DNA from: Chitinophagales bacterium
GTDB lineage: Bacteria > Bacteroidota > Bacteroidia > Chitinophagales > Chitinophagaceae
DNA: 39,741 bases
Assembly: GCA_015654695.1 (NCBI GenBank)
Contig: JAATGJ010000126.1
Span: forward strand, 1-39,741
Direction of reading: 5' to 3'
The translations under genes were made by a program, and so were the position numbers. Below are positions 24,997-34,214 of the stretch, one piece after another. Position 1 is the first letter of the stretch, and every line of letters starts with the position of its first letter. The notes beneath the pieces were generated by a model. It saw nothing but the letters and a program-made list of their open reading frames with translations. It was not told where the DNA came from and did no database searches.

Positions 24997-25833
24997 TTAT
25001 ATCAGATTTAGCTGGTGTTTCAACCCTGCCCTTACAACGATCATCAGCTTGTAATGATGAGGTATCCGTATCCTTTTTTGCATTATCTGGCAGGGATGAG
25101 TTCTTTTTATTTTTTTGAAAAGGGATACGTAATATTTATACGCTACATATACACCAAACCTGGCCCTAACCGGCAGTTGAAGTATTCCTTCATATGCCTG
25201 GCTGAAGTCATGCTCAATATCAATTTCGATTCCCTTTTTATCTTTTTCCAGGAAATTATTGAAATCGCAACCGGGGAAATACATTCTTGACAGATCATTG
25301 TTATCCGCTTTCAGGTCACGCAGGAAATTGATTTTTTGAAAAGCGGCCCCTAAAGCCCTGGCATATTGCGCAAGCTCCCTGTATAATTTTTTATCTCCTT
25401 CGGAAAATACATGCAGGCACATCAACCCTACAACTTCCGCGGAACCATAGATATATTGGCCATACTCTTCCGGGCTATAGAATTTTTTAGAGAGATCCAA
25501 TTCCATGCTTTTAAAAAAAGCATCTACCAGTTCACGGTCAATTTTATAAGCATTAACAGTTAACTGGAAACTATTGAGTATGGGGTTCAAACTAATTTGT
25601 TGATCAATGGCTTCATGAGTCGCCGCTTTGAACTGCTGCAACAAAGACTTCTTATCATGTTCATGAAATGTATCCACTATCTCATCGGCAAACCGTACAA
25701 AGCCATAAATATTGCAAACAGGCGCCCGGAGATCTTTATGCAGTAGCCGGATAGCAGAATAAAAGGAAGTGCTGTATCGTTCAGCAACAATACGGCTGCA
25801 ATCTTCACTGACGGTATGAAACAACTGAAGCAT
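24997..25833 (-). CDS. crtB: phytoene synthase
   Basis: A 278-residue enzyme that condenses two geranylgeranyl diphosphates to phytoene. The first aspartate-rich motif is FVRFADEIVDTF (DExxD near residue 50), and the second NFLRDLKADNNDLSRMYFPG (near 170), both metal-diphosphate sites. SFYSAIRLL near the start is also usual. Length is slightly short but normal for Bacteroidota. It starts 18 bp after the crtI stop. Confidence 0.95.
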   Translation of the reverse strand: MLQLFHTVSEDCSRIVAERYSTSFYSAIRLLHKDLRAPVCNIYGFVRFADEIVDTFHEHDKKSLLQQFKAATHEAIDQQISLNPILNSFQLTVNAYKIDRELVDAFFKSMELDLSKKFYSPEEYGQYIYGSAEVVGLMCLHVFSEGDKKLYRELAQYARALGAAFQKINFLRDLKADNNDLSRMYFPGCDFNNFLEKDKKGIEIDIEHDFSQAYEGILQLPVRARFGVYVAYKYYVSLFKKIKRTHPCQIMQKRIRIPHHYKLMIVVRAGLKHQLNLI

Positions 25834-25851
25834 GTACTGTAATTTATAGAA

Positions 25852-27324
25852 TTAACTAATTAGTTTGATCACTTGTTTTGCCACTACTTCACCACTGATC
25901 AGGCTTGGCGGCACCCCCGGCCCAGGCACCGTTAACTGCCCGGTATAAAAAAGATTCTTCACTTTTTTACTCCTGCAGGATGGACGGAATATGGCTGTTT
26001 GCTTTAATGTATTGGCCAATCCATACGCATTCCCCCTGAAAGAGTTATAATCATTTACGAAATCGCTGACTGAATAAGATTTTTTATAGACAACAAATCC
26101 AAGTATGTCTTCGCCAATATGCTGCTCCATTCTTTTTACTATCAGTTGAAAATACTTTTCCCGCAATTCTTCCGTATCGTCTTCCAGTCCCGCAGCTACC
26201 GGAACAAGAAAAACAATGTTTTCACAACCTGACGGGGCTACAGACAAATCTGTAACGGATGAAACACTGACATAGAACAATGGAGCGGAAGGCCACTTCG
26301 GATCTTTATATATTTCTTTTCCATGCTGCTCAAAAGAAACATCAAAAAAAAGAGAATGATGTATTCCCCTCTTCAATTTTTTATTCAACCCCACATAGTA
26401 CAAAAGACAGGAGGGAGCCATTACCCTTTTTTGCCAGTAGCCTGCTGAATAGCTCCTGTATTTTTCAGGCAGCAGGTTTGATTCCGTAAATTCATAATCA
26501 GCTCCACTGATCACCACATCCGCTTCGTAATTATTTTTGTCCGTAATTATTTTTTTGGCGACCCCTTCTTCTACTACGATCTCTTTTACATTTTCTTCAA
26601 ACCTGAACTGAACACCAAGTTCCTTCGCCAGGTTGTACATTCCTTCCACTACCATATACATTCCGCCCTGCGGATACCATGTTCCCCCTTTTATGTCTGC
26701 ATAGTTCATCAGGCTGTACAGTGCCGGTGTATCTTCCGGCAATGCACCAAGAAATAAAACCGGGAACTCCATCAATTGCCGGAGTTTTATATGCTGAAAA
26801 TATTTTTGAATATGTTTTTTTATAGACGTAAGGATATCCAGTTTGAAAACCCCTTTGATGACTGACCAGCCAAGAAATTCTGAAAAAGAAAGTCCCGGTT
26901 TATAAACCAGGTTATTGATACCCACTTCATATTTATAAGCGGCTTCATGGAGGTACTTTTCTAATTTTTCCCCGCTGCCTTTCTCAAAAGATTCAAATAC
27001 TTTTTTTAATTCTTCAAATGAAGCGGGTATATCAGTAAAACCATCGTTCCAGTAAATGCGGTAAGAAGGATCAAGGCGCTGCAGTGTGTAATAATCGGAA
27101 ACTTTTTTTCCAAACTGGCTAAAATATCTTTCAAATACACCAGGCATCCAGTAAAAACTCGGACCCATATCAAAGGTAAACCCGGCTTCTTTTAATTGGC
27201 GGGCACGGCCACCTGCCATATTATTTTTCTCCAATACTGTTACCTGCCAACCACTCTTTGCCATAAATGATGCAGCAGATAAACCTGCAAACCCGCTACC
27301 AATAACAATAACTGATTTAGACAC
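25852..27324 (-). CDS. crtI: phytoene desaturase
   Basis: A 490-residue FAD enzyme that converts phytoene to lycopene in successive desaturations. The N-terminal FAD loop is VIGSGFAGLSAASFMAKSG, followed by GGRARQLKEAGFTFDMGPSFYW. The C-terminal signature LFYTGQLTVPGPGVPPSLISGE is diagnostic of CrtI-type desaturases. It lies 55 bp downstream of the sigma factor gene and heads the biosynthetic run crtI-crtB-idi-crtZ-crtY. Confidence 0.95.
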   Translation of the reverse strand: MSKSVIVIGSGFAGLSAASFMAKSGWQVTVLEKNNMAGGRARQLKEAGFTFDMGPSFYWMPGVFERYFSQFGKKVSDYYTLQRLDPSYRIYWNDGFTDIPASFEELKKVFESFEKGSGEKLEKYLHEAAYKYEVGINNLVYKPGLSFSEFLGWSVIKGVFKLDILTSIKKHIQKYFQHIKLRQLMEFPVLFLGALPEDTPALYSLMNYADIKGGTWYPQGGMYMVVEGMYNLAKELGVQFRFEENVKEIVVEEGVAKKIITDKNNYEADVVISGADYEFTESNLLPEKYRSYSAGYWQKRVMAPSCLLYYVGLNKKLKRGIHHSLFFDVSFEQHGKEIYKDPKWPSAPLFYVSVSSVTDLSVAPSGCENIVFLVPVAAGLEDDTEELREKYFQLIVKRMEQHIGEDILGFVVYKKSYSVSDFVNDYNSFRGNAYGLANTLKQTAIFRPSCRSKKVKNLFYTGQLTVPGPGVPPSLISGEVVAKQVIKLIS

Positions 27325-27379
27325 TTTACTAAGTGATTAATACAATATCGCTGAAACAATGAAAAACTTAACCGAATCA

Positions 27380-27880
27380 TTAAAACCTGCTGATCTGTTC
27401 TTTCAGCAATTTCCTGGCAAAGTGTATCCTGCTTTTAATAGTACCAAGAGGTTCATGCAGGTAATCTGAAATTTCCTGGTATTTATAACCGTCAATGTAG
27501 AGCAGGAATGGCATCTTGAATATTTCCGGTAAACGATCAATAGATGTTTTAATTTCTTTTATCCTAAGGCCACTTTCAGCCGCATTGGATACAGCCGATT
27601 GTTTCAGGTTGATCAGGTAATCTTCCGGCGTATTGTCAAAAATGGTTTTTTGTTTAGCTTTCCTGCGGTAGTTATTAATAAAAATATTCCGCATGATGGT
27701 AAAGAGCCATGCCTTGATATTCGTTCCGGTATTGTACTTATCATGATTAGCTAAAGCCTTATATAAAGTTTCCTGGTACAGATCGTTTGCAGCTTCTGTA
27801 TCCTTGGTGAGGTTAACAGCAAAAGGTTTTAAAAAACTGGCATTGTCCAGCAGCATTTCATTGAATTCTGTAGTCGCCAT
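27380..27880 (-). CDS. ECF-type RNA polymerase sigma factor
   Basis: A 166-residue extracytoplasmic-function sigma factor. Region 2 is at AANDLYQETLYKALANHDKY followed by IKAWLFTIMRNIFINNYRRK, and region 4 at LPEIFKMPFLLYIDGYKYQE with SRIHFARKLL. No anti-sigma gene adjoins it; instead it sits between a CarH-like repressor and crtI. It probably directs transcription of the carotenoid genes, as the ECF factor CarQ does in Myxococcus, but this is inference from position. Confidence 0.93.
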   Translation of the reverse strand: MATTEFNEMLLDNASFLKPFAVNLTKDTEAANDLYQETLYKALANHDKYNTGTNIKAWLFTIMRNIFINNYRRKAKQKTIFDNTPEDYLINLKQSAVSNAAESGLRIKEIKTSIDRLPEIFKMPFLLYIDGYKYQEISDYLHEPLGTIKSRIHFARKLLKEQISRF

Positions 27881-27966
27881 TAATTTGTTTAATTTTTATA
27901 TAGGCAAAGCTAAACAAAATAATATTCCGAAAAAAACTTTATTTCTCAGAGATAAAGGCTTGAAAA

Positions 27967-28842
27967 TCAAATACCGTCCACAAACTCCATCACTTCAGTA
28001 AACGATTTTTTAAATTGGATAGAGTCAGGAATGTCTTTATGATAATGCTGGGTAGGGAACCCGGATATGATAGTAGTGACGTTCACTGCTTTTTCGCGAA
28101 TACATTTCAGGAGCTTGTCGAAATTGAAATTAGGACAGGTACTTGTAAGATGGATAAAAGCCAGTTCAGGTTTTAATGCGATCACCATACTTCCTACATC
28201 ACACATAGGTATATTCGCCCCGGCATATATCACATTGGCTCCGCGGCTTTTGAGAATGTAGCATAAAAACAATAATCCTAATTCATGATGTTCGCCTTCC
28301 GGTAAAAACAACAGGCAGATTTTTCCATCAGCACGGGTGGGCGTTTGGTCAATAGCAACAATCAGTTTCTGCCGTATAACATTGCTGACAAAATGCTCCT
28401 GCGCCGGCATGATATGGCCCGTTTGCCAGAGTATGCCGATTTTTTCTAAAAAAGGAAAGATGATCTCTTTTACCGTTGCCTCAATACCATTTGCTTTTAT
28501 ATGATCATTGAGCGTACATTCAAATTCATATATTTCCAGGTCAATCATAGACCTGACTAATTCATTTACGATCCGCTCATTAATAGCTTCTGCATCCCGC
28601 AGTTCCAGTATCTTGCTGCATATCTCACCCGGCTGCATCTTATCAATATGAGATATTTTAAATCCATATTTATTCAGCAGGGCAATATTGAGGATCGTTT
28701 TTAATTCTTCATTACAATAATAGCGAATGTTAGTATCGCTGCGGCAGGGTTTTAGAAAATTGTACCGTTGTTCCCAGATGCGGATGGTATGGGCTTTTAT
28801 GCCTGAAATGTTTTCGAGATCCTTTATAGTAAATGCATCCAT
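27967..28842 (-). CDS. CarH/LitR-like MerR regulator with B12-binding domain (light-responsive)
   Basis: A 291-residue regulator. Residues 1-75 are a MerR DNA-binding domain (IKAHTIRIWEQRYNFLKP), about 85-160 a four-helix cobalamin cap, and 170-291 the B12-binding Rossmann domain. The photoreceptor signature is complete: Trp139, then Glu149-His150 (W-x9-EH), and the ExHxxG motif at 184-189 with His186 as expected cobalt ligand. In characterised CarH proteins, AdoCbl-bound tetramers repress in the dark and light breaks them apart. It is the first gene of the carotenoid run on this strand, 86 bp before the sigma gene. Confidence 0.93.
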   Translation of the reverse strand: MDAFTIKDLENISGIKAHTIRIWEQRYNFLKPCRSDTNIRYYCNEELKTILNIALLNKYGFKISHIDKMQPGEICSKILELRDAEAINERIVNELVRSMIDLEIYEFECTLNDHIKANGIEATVKEIIFPFLEKIGILWQTGHIMPAQEHFVSNVIRQKLIVAIDQTPTRADGKICLLFLPEGEHHELGLLFLCYILKSRGANVIYAGANIPMCDVGSMVIALKPELAFIHLTSTCPNFNFDKLLKCIREKAVNVTTIISGFPTQHYHKDIPDSIQFKKSFTEVMEFVDGI

Positions 28843-28913
28843 AGCTCCTGATTAGACAACCTGGCTGTAAAAAAGTTCGGACTGGTTATGTTTATTTTGA
28901 AATTGTAAGATAT

Positions 28914-29657
28914 CTACAATTGATTATTAAGTATTTTCCCTTCCTCCATCATTTTTTTAAGTGCCGCAGGTATTTCAAACCGTTGCAATCCTTCCAGGTG
29001 GCCGCCATGATGGAGATCGGTTCCTACAAGATTGTAGAACCCGTTCTTAAGTAAATATTCTGACAATTGCGTTACAGAACGTCCGTAGTGCCCGCTCAAG
29101 GAAAGCAGGTTAAGCTGAAACATACAGCCGGTATCTTTCAACTCCGTATAAAAATCTTTATTCCGCTCAAGATAAATATATCGTTCAGGATGGGCGATGA
29201 TAGGCTGGTATCCCTGCATTTGCATTTCAAATAAAATGCCTTTAATATTCATGGAGGGAAAGGCCATGGAAAATTCTGTTAACACCATATTACCACTGAC
29301 AGTTAACAATGGTTCTTTGTTGCGAAGCAACTCTTCCACATGTTCATCTAGGAAATATTCCGCGGCTGCATGTATCTCAACATCAATACCTGCATCTTTT
29401 ACAGCGGTTTTCACCAATGCCAGCTTTTCCAAAATAACTTCATGGGTATTTTTATACATATCCCACATGACATGGGGAGTAGTGATCAATTTTTTATAGC
29501 CCAGTTCTCTCATACCTTTTATCAACTCTAATGATTGCTCTATATTTTCAGCTCCATCATCAATACCGGGCAGCAGGTGAGAATGCATATCTGTATTCAG
29601 TATGGAAAAATCGAAACGATTACTGTGCGGCCTGGACCTCGAAAAGAATTTTAGCAT
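28914..29657 (-). CDS. CpsB/YwqE-like PHP-family protein-tyrosine phosphatase
   Basis: A 247-residue metal-dependent phosphatase of the PHP fold, which in capsule systems dephosphorylates the tyrosine kinase that controls chain length. Metal ligands are seen in DMHSHLLPGIDDG, TPHVMWDMYKN, AAAEYFLDEH, AHPERYIY and GTDLHHGGH. No tyrosine kinase is in the window. It lies 60 bp downstream of the phosphosugar transferase and is the last gene of the glycan cluster. Its stop is 71 bp upstream of the CarH start. Confidence 0.9.
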   Translation of the reverse strand: MLKFFSRSRPHSNRFDFSILNTDMHSHLLPGIDDGAENIEQSLELIKGMRELGYKKLITTPHVMWDMYKNTHEVILEKLALVKTAVKDAGIDVEIHAAAEYFLDEHVEELLRNKEPLLTVSGNMVLTEFSMAFPSMNIKGILFEMQMQGYQPIIAHPERYIYLERNKDFYTELKDTGCMFQLNLLSLSGHYGRSVTQLSEYLLKNGFYNLVGTDLHHGGHLEGLQRFEIPAALKKMMEEGKILNNQL

Positions 29658-29717
29658 AATCAGAACTATAACTAACCGAAATTACTTATTATTTGTTTGG
29701 TAAAATAAAGGAAATAC

Positions 29718-30380
29718 TCAAAATTCACGTTTGGGTAAAGAAGGGAATACTTTGCTGATCAAGTTAGTGTTGGAGGAAATAACTGACCACGCAGTAAGAA
29801 ACAGCAACATAAAATCGGTGTAGAAAGAAACATGCTGCTGGTACCATACCTCTACCGCGCCTTTATAAGGAAGGATTACCTGGCGGTAACATTCATGCGG
29901 GGGCAAACTGCTTTTAGTAATGATCAACTCTTCATCCCGGAATACAATACTGCCGATACCTGTTAATCCCGGCTTGACCCGGTAAACTTTTGATTTCATA
30001 TCATCGGTATATCGGTCAAACCCTACTTTCATCAGTGGCCGCGGGCCAACGAAAGACATATCGCCGGTAAGTATATTAACCAGTTGCGGCAATTCATTTA
30101 ACTTACTGATGCGAAGAAATCTTCCCATCGCCGTTACTCTCGGGTCTTTCCGCGTAGTTACATCGCCGCTTCCCATGTTGGGGCTGTTCTTCAGCATGGT
30201 AGCAAACTTCCAGATACGGAATATTTTATTCTGGTAACCCACCCTGTCCTGCCTGAAAAAAACTTCATGTTCTCCCGTCAGCAGCAACAATATAATGATA
30301 GGAATAAATAAAGGCAACAATATGATAATGGCTACCAACGAAAAAATAATATCAAAAATCCTTTTGATGAATGAATACAT
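29718..30380 (-). CDS. phosphosugar transferase (PglC/WcaJ-type, short form)
   Basis: A 220-residue enzyme that transfers a phosphosugar from a UDP-sugar to undecaprenyl phosphate, starting glycan assembly at the membrane. It has one N-terminal re-entrant or membrane helix (IFDIIFSLVAIIILLPLFIP), then the conserved core FFRQDRVGYQNKIFRIWKF, RFLRISKLNELPQLVNIL, GDMSFVGPRPL and VKPGLTGIGS. The lack of the four extra N-terminal helices of WcaJ makes it the monotopic PglC-like type. It begins 3 bp after the aminotransferase stop. Confidence 0.93.
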   Translation of the reverse strand: MYSFIKRIFDIIFSLVAIIILLPLFIPIIILLLLTGEHEVFFRQDRVGYQNKIFRIWKFATMLKNSPNMGSGDVTTRKDPRVTAMGRFLRISKLNELPQLVNILTGDMSFVGPRPLMKVGFDRYTDDMKSKVYRVKPGLTGIGSIVFRDEELIITKSSLPPHECYRQVILPYKGAVEVWYQQHVSFYTDFMLLFLTAWSVISSNTNLISKVFPSLPKREF

Positions 30381-30383
30381 AAA

Positions 30384-31532
30384 TCAGGTTAATGCCGCTT
30401 TTACTTCCCTGGCTACTATTTCCAGTTGCTGGTCGGTGATGCCTGTTGAACAGGGAATACTCAGGCAGGTATTGTAAATATAATCAGCATTGTCTTTTTT
30501 TTGTATATAAGGGCAATCTTTATACATCGGCAATTTATTCATCGGCATCCAGAAACGGCGGCTCATGATTTTATTGGCATTCAGGCGATCCAGTAGCTTT
30601 TGCTGATGATCAGTTTGTATGGTAAACAACCAGCCATTGGTTTGCACGGCTGGCAATTCTTTTTGAAAACGAATATCCGCTATTCCTTCAAAAGCCTTTT
30701 TGTAAAAAGCTACTGCTTCTTTTTTCCTTTTGATAAAAGAAGGAAGCAATTCCATTTGTCCCACACCTACAGCTGCCAGTATATTTACGAGCCGGTAATT
30801 GTATCCCACTTCATCATGATAATATTCATCCGAACTGGCTTTGGCCGTTGTCGTTAAATGTTTAGCATGTTTGGCCAATTTCTCATCATCGGTAACAATA
30901 ACTCCACCTCCTCCTGTTGAAATAATTTTATTCCCATTAAAACTAAAACAACCCATCGGGCTGAAAGTACCGGCATGTTTCCCTTTATACAAAGTGCCCA
31001 ATGCTTCGGTAGCGTCTTCTACAATGGGCAATGGGTATTTTTTTACAATAGATAGAAAGCGGTCCATGTCGCACATATTACCAAGTATATGCACCGGCAT
31101 GATAGCGCCGATACGACGTCCATCTTCCACATAGATCAAATGCCCATCTCTTTCATCGGTTTCGTTTTCCAAAAATTCCTCCAGCAGGTCAAGGTCCATC
31201 TGCCATAGATCCGGATCGGCATCAATCAGCAATGGGTCTGCGCCAAGATATTTTATTGCATTAGCGGAGGCAACAAAGGTCAGGTTCGGTAGTATCACAT
31301 AATCATCCTGCTTTACACCGGACATCAGTAAAGCGATATGCAATGCAGCAGTTCCATTTACTGCAGCTATACCATACTTCGCACCTGCGAAATCAGCCAC
31401 CATTTGTTCAAACTGGGTGACATAAGAACCAACTGAAGATACCCACCCGGTATCCAGGCAATCTTTTACATACTTCCATTCATTGCCTGCTATGTTCGGT
31501 AAACTCAGTGGTATGAACTGATCGTTACTCAT
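30384..31532 (-). CDS. PLP-dependent sugar aminotransferase (DegT/LegC/PglE-like)
   Basis: A 382-residue aminotransferase of the DegT/DnrJ/EryC1/StrS family, which places an amino group on a keto nucleotide sugar. Motifs are the opening PLSLPNIAGNEWKYVKDCLD, the substrate loop AVNGTAALHIALL, the Asp of IVEDATEALG that holds PLP, and the Schiff-base Lys in SFNGNKIISTGGGG. The sequence is closest in feel to LegC-type enzymes, so a 4-amino sugar is likely. It overlaps the epimerase gene by 8 bp. Confidence 0.92.
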   Translation of the reverse strand: MSNDQFIPLSLPNIAGNEWKYVKDCLDTGWVSSVGSYVTQFEQMVADFAGAKYGIAAVNGTAALHIALLMSGVKQDDYVILPNLTFVASANAIKYLGADPLLIDADPDLWQMDLDLLEEFLENETDERDGHLIYVEDGRRIGAIMPVHILGNMCDMDRFLSIVKKYPLPIVEDATEALGTLYKGKHAGTFSPMGCFSFNGNKIISTGGGGVIVTDDEKLAKHAKHLTTTAKASSDEYYHDEVGYNYRLVNILAAVGVGQMELLPSFIKRKKEAVAFYKKAFEGIADIRFQKELPAVQTNGWLFTIQTDHQQKLLDRLNANKIMSRRFWMPMNKLPMYKDCPYIQKKDNADYIYNTCLSIPCSTGITDQQLEIVAREVKAALT

Positions 31533-32520
31533 ATACTTTATTTCCTTCTTCTAAATAGTTATTGTACCATGCTACTGTTTGTTTCAACCCTTCTTTCCAG
31601 TTTACTTTCGGTTCAAAAGATAGTTGTGTTTTTGCTTTGGTAATATCAGGACAGCGACGGGACACCGAACCGGGATACGTAGGCGCATTCTCAAATGTTC
31701 CTTTAAAGTTCATCAGTTCACCCGCATAATGGATTAATTCGCCAATGGATATTTCTTCCTGTGTGCCTATATGGTATATCTGCCCGTTGGTACTGGGTTT
31801 TTCCATTGCCAGCACCGTTCCTTCTACTGCATCAGTGATATAACAAAATGCTCTTGTCTGGTCATGTCCATATACTTTGAAAGGTTCTTCACCTTTTCTA
31901 TAGCGTACTACCAGGTGGGGTATCACATGCTTGAAACCCATACGAGGGCCATATACATTATGATAGCGTACTATCGTGGCTTCAAATCCAAGTATGCGGG
32001 AATAGTTGAGAAAGCCTGATTCACCCAGCATTTTAGTAACAGCATACGTAAACCTGGGATGGCTGATATCTTCAATGCAAAGCGGCACTTCTTCCGGTGT
32101 GGGTGTTTTATACCCGAACGCGTCCACGGAACCAGCATAACATTCACTGGTAGATGTAAACAACACTTTACCAATTGTAGCATAACGCACCCATTCCAGT
32201 GTATTATAAATTAAAGCCGTATTGATGCGGATGATCTCGTGCGGGATGGAGTTTGCGTTATCAACTCCAACTACAGAGGCCAGCATATATACCTGGTCGT
32301 AACTTTTGTCAAGAAGGTCAAATGTTTTGGGATCAGTATAATCCCCGGCAACAACTTTAATGTTATGTTTTTTGACTAATTCAGTAAACAGTGCATCTTC
32401 TTTACCTCTTGCGAAATTGTCGGCGATGGTCAGCTGGTAGTCACGATTTTCTGAAAGATATTTTGCAATATTAAAGCCGATGAAACCGGCGCCACCTAAC
32501 AATAAAACATTTTTACTCAT
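31525..32520 (-). CDS. NAD-dependent nucleotide-sugar epimerase/dehydratase
   Basis: A 331-residue extended short-chain dehydrogenase. The NAD loop is LLGGAGFIGFNIAKYL (GxxGxxG), the catalytic Tyr-x-x-x-Lys is YAVTKMLGE, and the active-site Ser/Thr lies in VLFTSTSECYAG. HNVYGPRM is typical of the family. It could be a 4,6-dehydratase, a 4-epimerase or a UDP-glucuronate decarboxylase; the sequence does not settle which. Its overlap with the aminotransferase suggests that it makes that enzyme's keto substrate. Confidence 0.9.
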   Translation of the reverse strand: MSKNVLLLGGAGFIGFNIAKYLSENRDYQLTIADNFARGKEDALFTELVKKHNIKVVAGDYTDPKTFDLLDKSYDQVYMLASVVGVDNANSIPHEIIRINTALIYNTLEWVRYATIGKVLFTSTSECYAGSVDAFGYKTPTPEEVPLCIEDISHPRFTYAVTKMLGESGFLNYSRILGFEATIVRYHNVYGPRMGFKHVIPHLVVRYRKGEEPFKVYGHDQTRAFCYITDAVEGTVLAMEKPSTNGQIYHIGTQEEISIGELIHYAGELMNFKGTFENAPTYPGSVSRRCPDITKAKTQLSFEPKVNWKEGLKQTVAWYNNYLEEGNKVYE

Positions 32521-32616
32521 AATAATTTATAACTATTTTTTTACCGGCTATATCACCTGATCAACTTTGTTGCAAGTTAAAATACATACATAGGATTCTA
32601 TGTGAGTCCTATGTAT

Positions 32617-32633
32617 CTATGTGTCTATGTGGT
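32617..32633 (+). repeat. short CTATGTG-type repeat unit, copy 1
   Basis: CTATGTGTCTATGTGGT lies in a stretch of repeated TATGTG and ATAGG words (about 32589-32634) in the 168-bp gap between the epimerase and dehydrogenase genes. A related 17-mer occurs at 37130-37146 (CTTTGCGACTTTGTGGT). Both fit CTWTGYGWCTWTGTGGT, suggesting a dispersed intergenic element. Confidence 0.35.
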
Positions 32634-32688
32634 TCAAACTTAAAATACATTATACTTGTTTTTGCACTTTACTCAACTAACTCATAGC

Positions 32689-34203
32689 CTAAAGGTCTCC
32701 CCTTCCAATTACCTTCACAATATGTTTCGTTTTCAGCTCTTTTATTTCTTCATTGGTCAATACTCCAATAGTGTCATATACAAATGATGCCGGGTGACCA
32801 AGTAATGTCTTAATCAACGCCGGGCTGTTACGATATTCCTTATGTCCCGTACTGATGATTACTATATCATAAGGTTGTTGCAGTAATTCAGTAAGATTAT
32901 TGTTAACCCTTAACTCCTTTTCTTCCCAATAAGCAATATGCGGGTCATGCAGGGTAACTTCGCTGCCGGCCTCCACTAATCTTTCAAACAAACCCTGCAC
33001 CGGTGTAAAACGGGTATCGCCTACATCATTCAGGTAGCTGACACCAAGTAGCAATACTTTTTTATCCTTCAACGATCCTTCATATTGCGATTGTAAATAT
33101 TGAAAAGCGAAAAGCGGCATCTGGTCATTGATATGCACACCTTTTTCACTTTGCGTCAAAGGCTCTTCACTTCCAAACAAATTCATTTTAGCCCAGCTGG
33201 CCAGCAAGGGATCTTTCGTAAGGCAGTAACCACCTACTCCAAGTCCCGGCAACATCAGGTTTTTATGAGTAGGCCGCATACGGATAGCATTCACTACTTC
33301 ATAGATATTGACGCCTGCTTCTTCCGCAAAGCGGCTCCATTCTACCATAAAAGCGATATTCATCGCCCGGTAAGAATTCTCCAGCACTTTCGCCATTTCT
33401 GTTGCCTGTGTATTGCCAAGCTTAGTCAGTGGATATTCATTTGTACTGATAACAGTGCGAAGGAATTTTTCTGTTGCATCGGCGCTGGCTTCATCCGTAC
33501 CTGAAAAAACACGGTAAAAGTTTTGGATAGAGTCAATATACTTTGGCCCGGGCATTACTCTTTCATAAGAATGTCCCGTCTTTAACTGATCGGCTGATAA
33601 TCCTCTTTTTTGCAGGCACTCTTCTAAAATCGGCCGCACTATTTTTTGAGAAGTTCCCGGTGGCACAGTCGTTTCTACCAGTACCAACACATCAGGTTTA
33701 CAATATGTGCCGATGCTGGTGATCGCTTTCTTAAATGGAGCCAGGTCAACACTGTAATCTTCCAGGTGGCCATCATCATTTGATTGCTTTTTTACATCCA
33801 GGTTGATGTCAACAATGATTATATCCGCTTTGCTGTATGCATAAGGATCGCAGGTAGCGTAAAGGTTATTTTTTCGTCTCGCTTCTTTATAAAAAAGTTC
33901 AATCTTGGGATCATCGGCTATTACAGGAAAAACGCCTTCGTTGATAGACTGAATTTTCCAGTAAGAAAAAGGAGTAGGCAGGTCAATACCGATCACCGCA
34001 TATTCTTCCGTCAGCGCATTGGCTACCACCAATGCCATTACCGATCCTACAAAACCAAGACCCTGTACCACTACCACTTTTTTTTCGGGATGCTGCGCTA
34101 CAAAACTGTCAATACCCTCCTTATCATCCACTGCGTCAGGTATAACATATTCTTTCCCTGTCAGGGGACTGATAGATTGTTGCTTGATCTTTTCCTTCAC
34201 CAT
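32689..34203 (-). CDS. nucleotide-sugar dehydrogenase (UDP-glucose / UDP-ManNAc dehydrogenase family)
   Basis: A 504-residue enzyme that oxidises the C6 of a UDP-hexose to a uronic acid in two NAD-dependent steps. The NAD loop is VQGLGFVGSVMA (48-53), the middle domain carries QATEMAKVLENSYRAMNIAF, and the catalytic Cys327 is in GVGGYCLTKDP. About 40 extra residues precede the Rossmann domain (starting MVKEKIKQQSISPLTGKEYV), longer than usual. Which sugar it oxidises is not clear. It implies an acidic sugar in the glycan. Confidence 0.92.
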   Translation of the reverse strand: MVKEKIKQQSISPLTGKEYVIPDAVDDKEGIDSFVAQHPEKKVVVVQGLGFVGSVMALVVANALTEEYAVIGIDLPTPFSYWKIQSINEGVFPVIADDPKIELFYKEARRKNNLYATCDPYAYSKADIIIVDINLDVKKQSNDDGHLEDYSVDLAPFKKAITSIGTYCKPDVLVLVETTVPPGTSQKIVRPILEECLQKRGLSADQLKTGHSYERVMPGPKYIDSIQNFYRVFSGTDEASADATEKFLRTVISTNEYPLTKLGNTQATEMAKVLENSYRAMNIAFMVEWSRFAEEAGVNIYEVVNAIRMRPTHKNLMLPGLGVGGYCLTKDPLLASWAKMNLFGSEEPLTQSEKGVHINDQMPLFAFQYLQSQYEGSLKDKKVLLLGVSYLNDVGDTRFTPVQGLFERLVEAGSEVTLHDPHIAYWEEKELRVNNNLTELLQQPYDIVIISTGHKEYRNSPALIKTLLGHPASFVYDTIGVLTNEEIKELKTKHIVKVIGRGDL

Positions 34204-34214
34204 AAGTATTATAA

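Noticed and set aside
28901-28920. Inverted repeat ATTGTA ... TACAAT upstream of the CarH-like gene, considered as an operator.
   Set aside because: It overlaps the stop codon of the neighbouring phosphatase gene and has only 6-bp arms in AT-rich DNA; no second copy was found upstream of the sigma gene.
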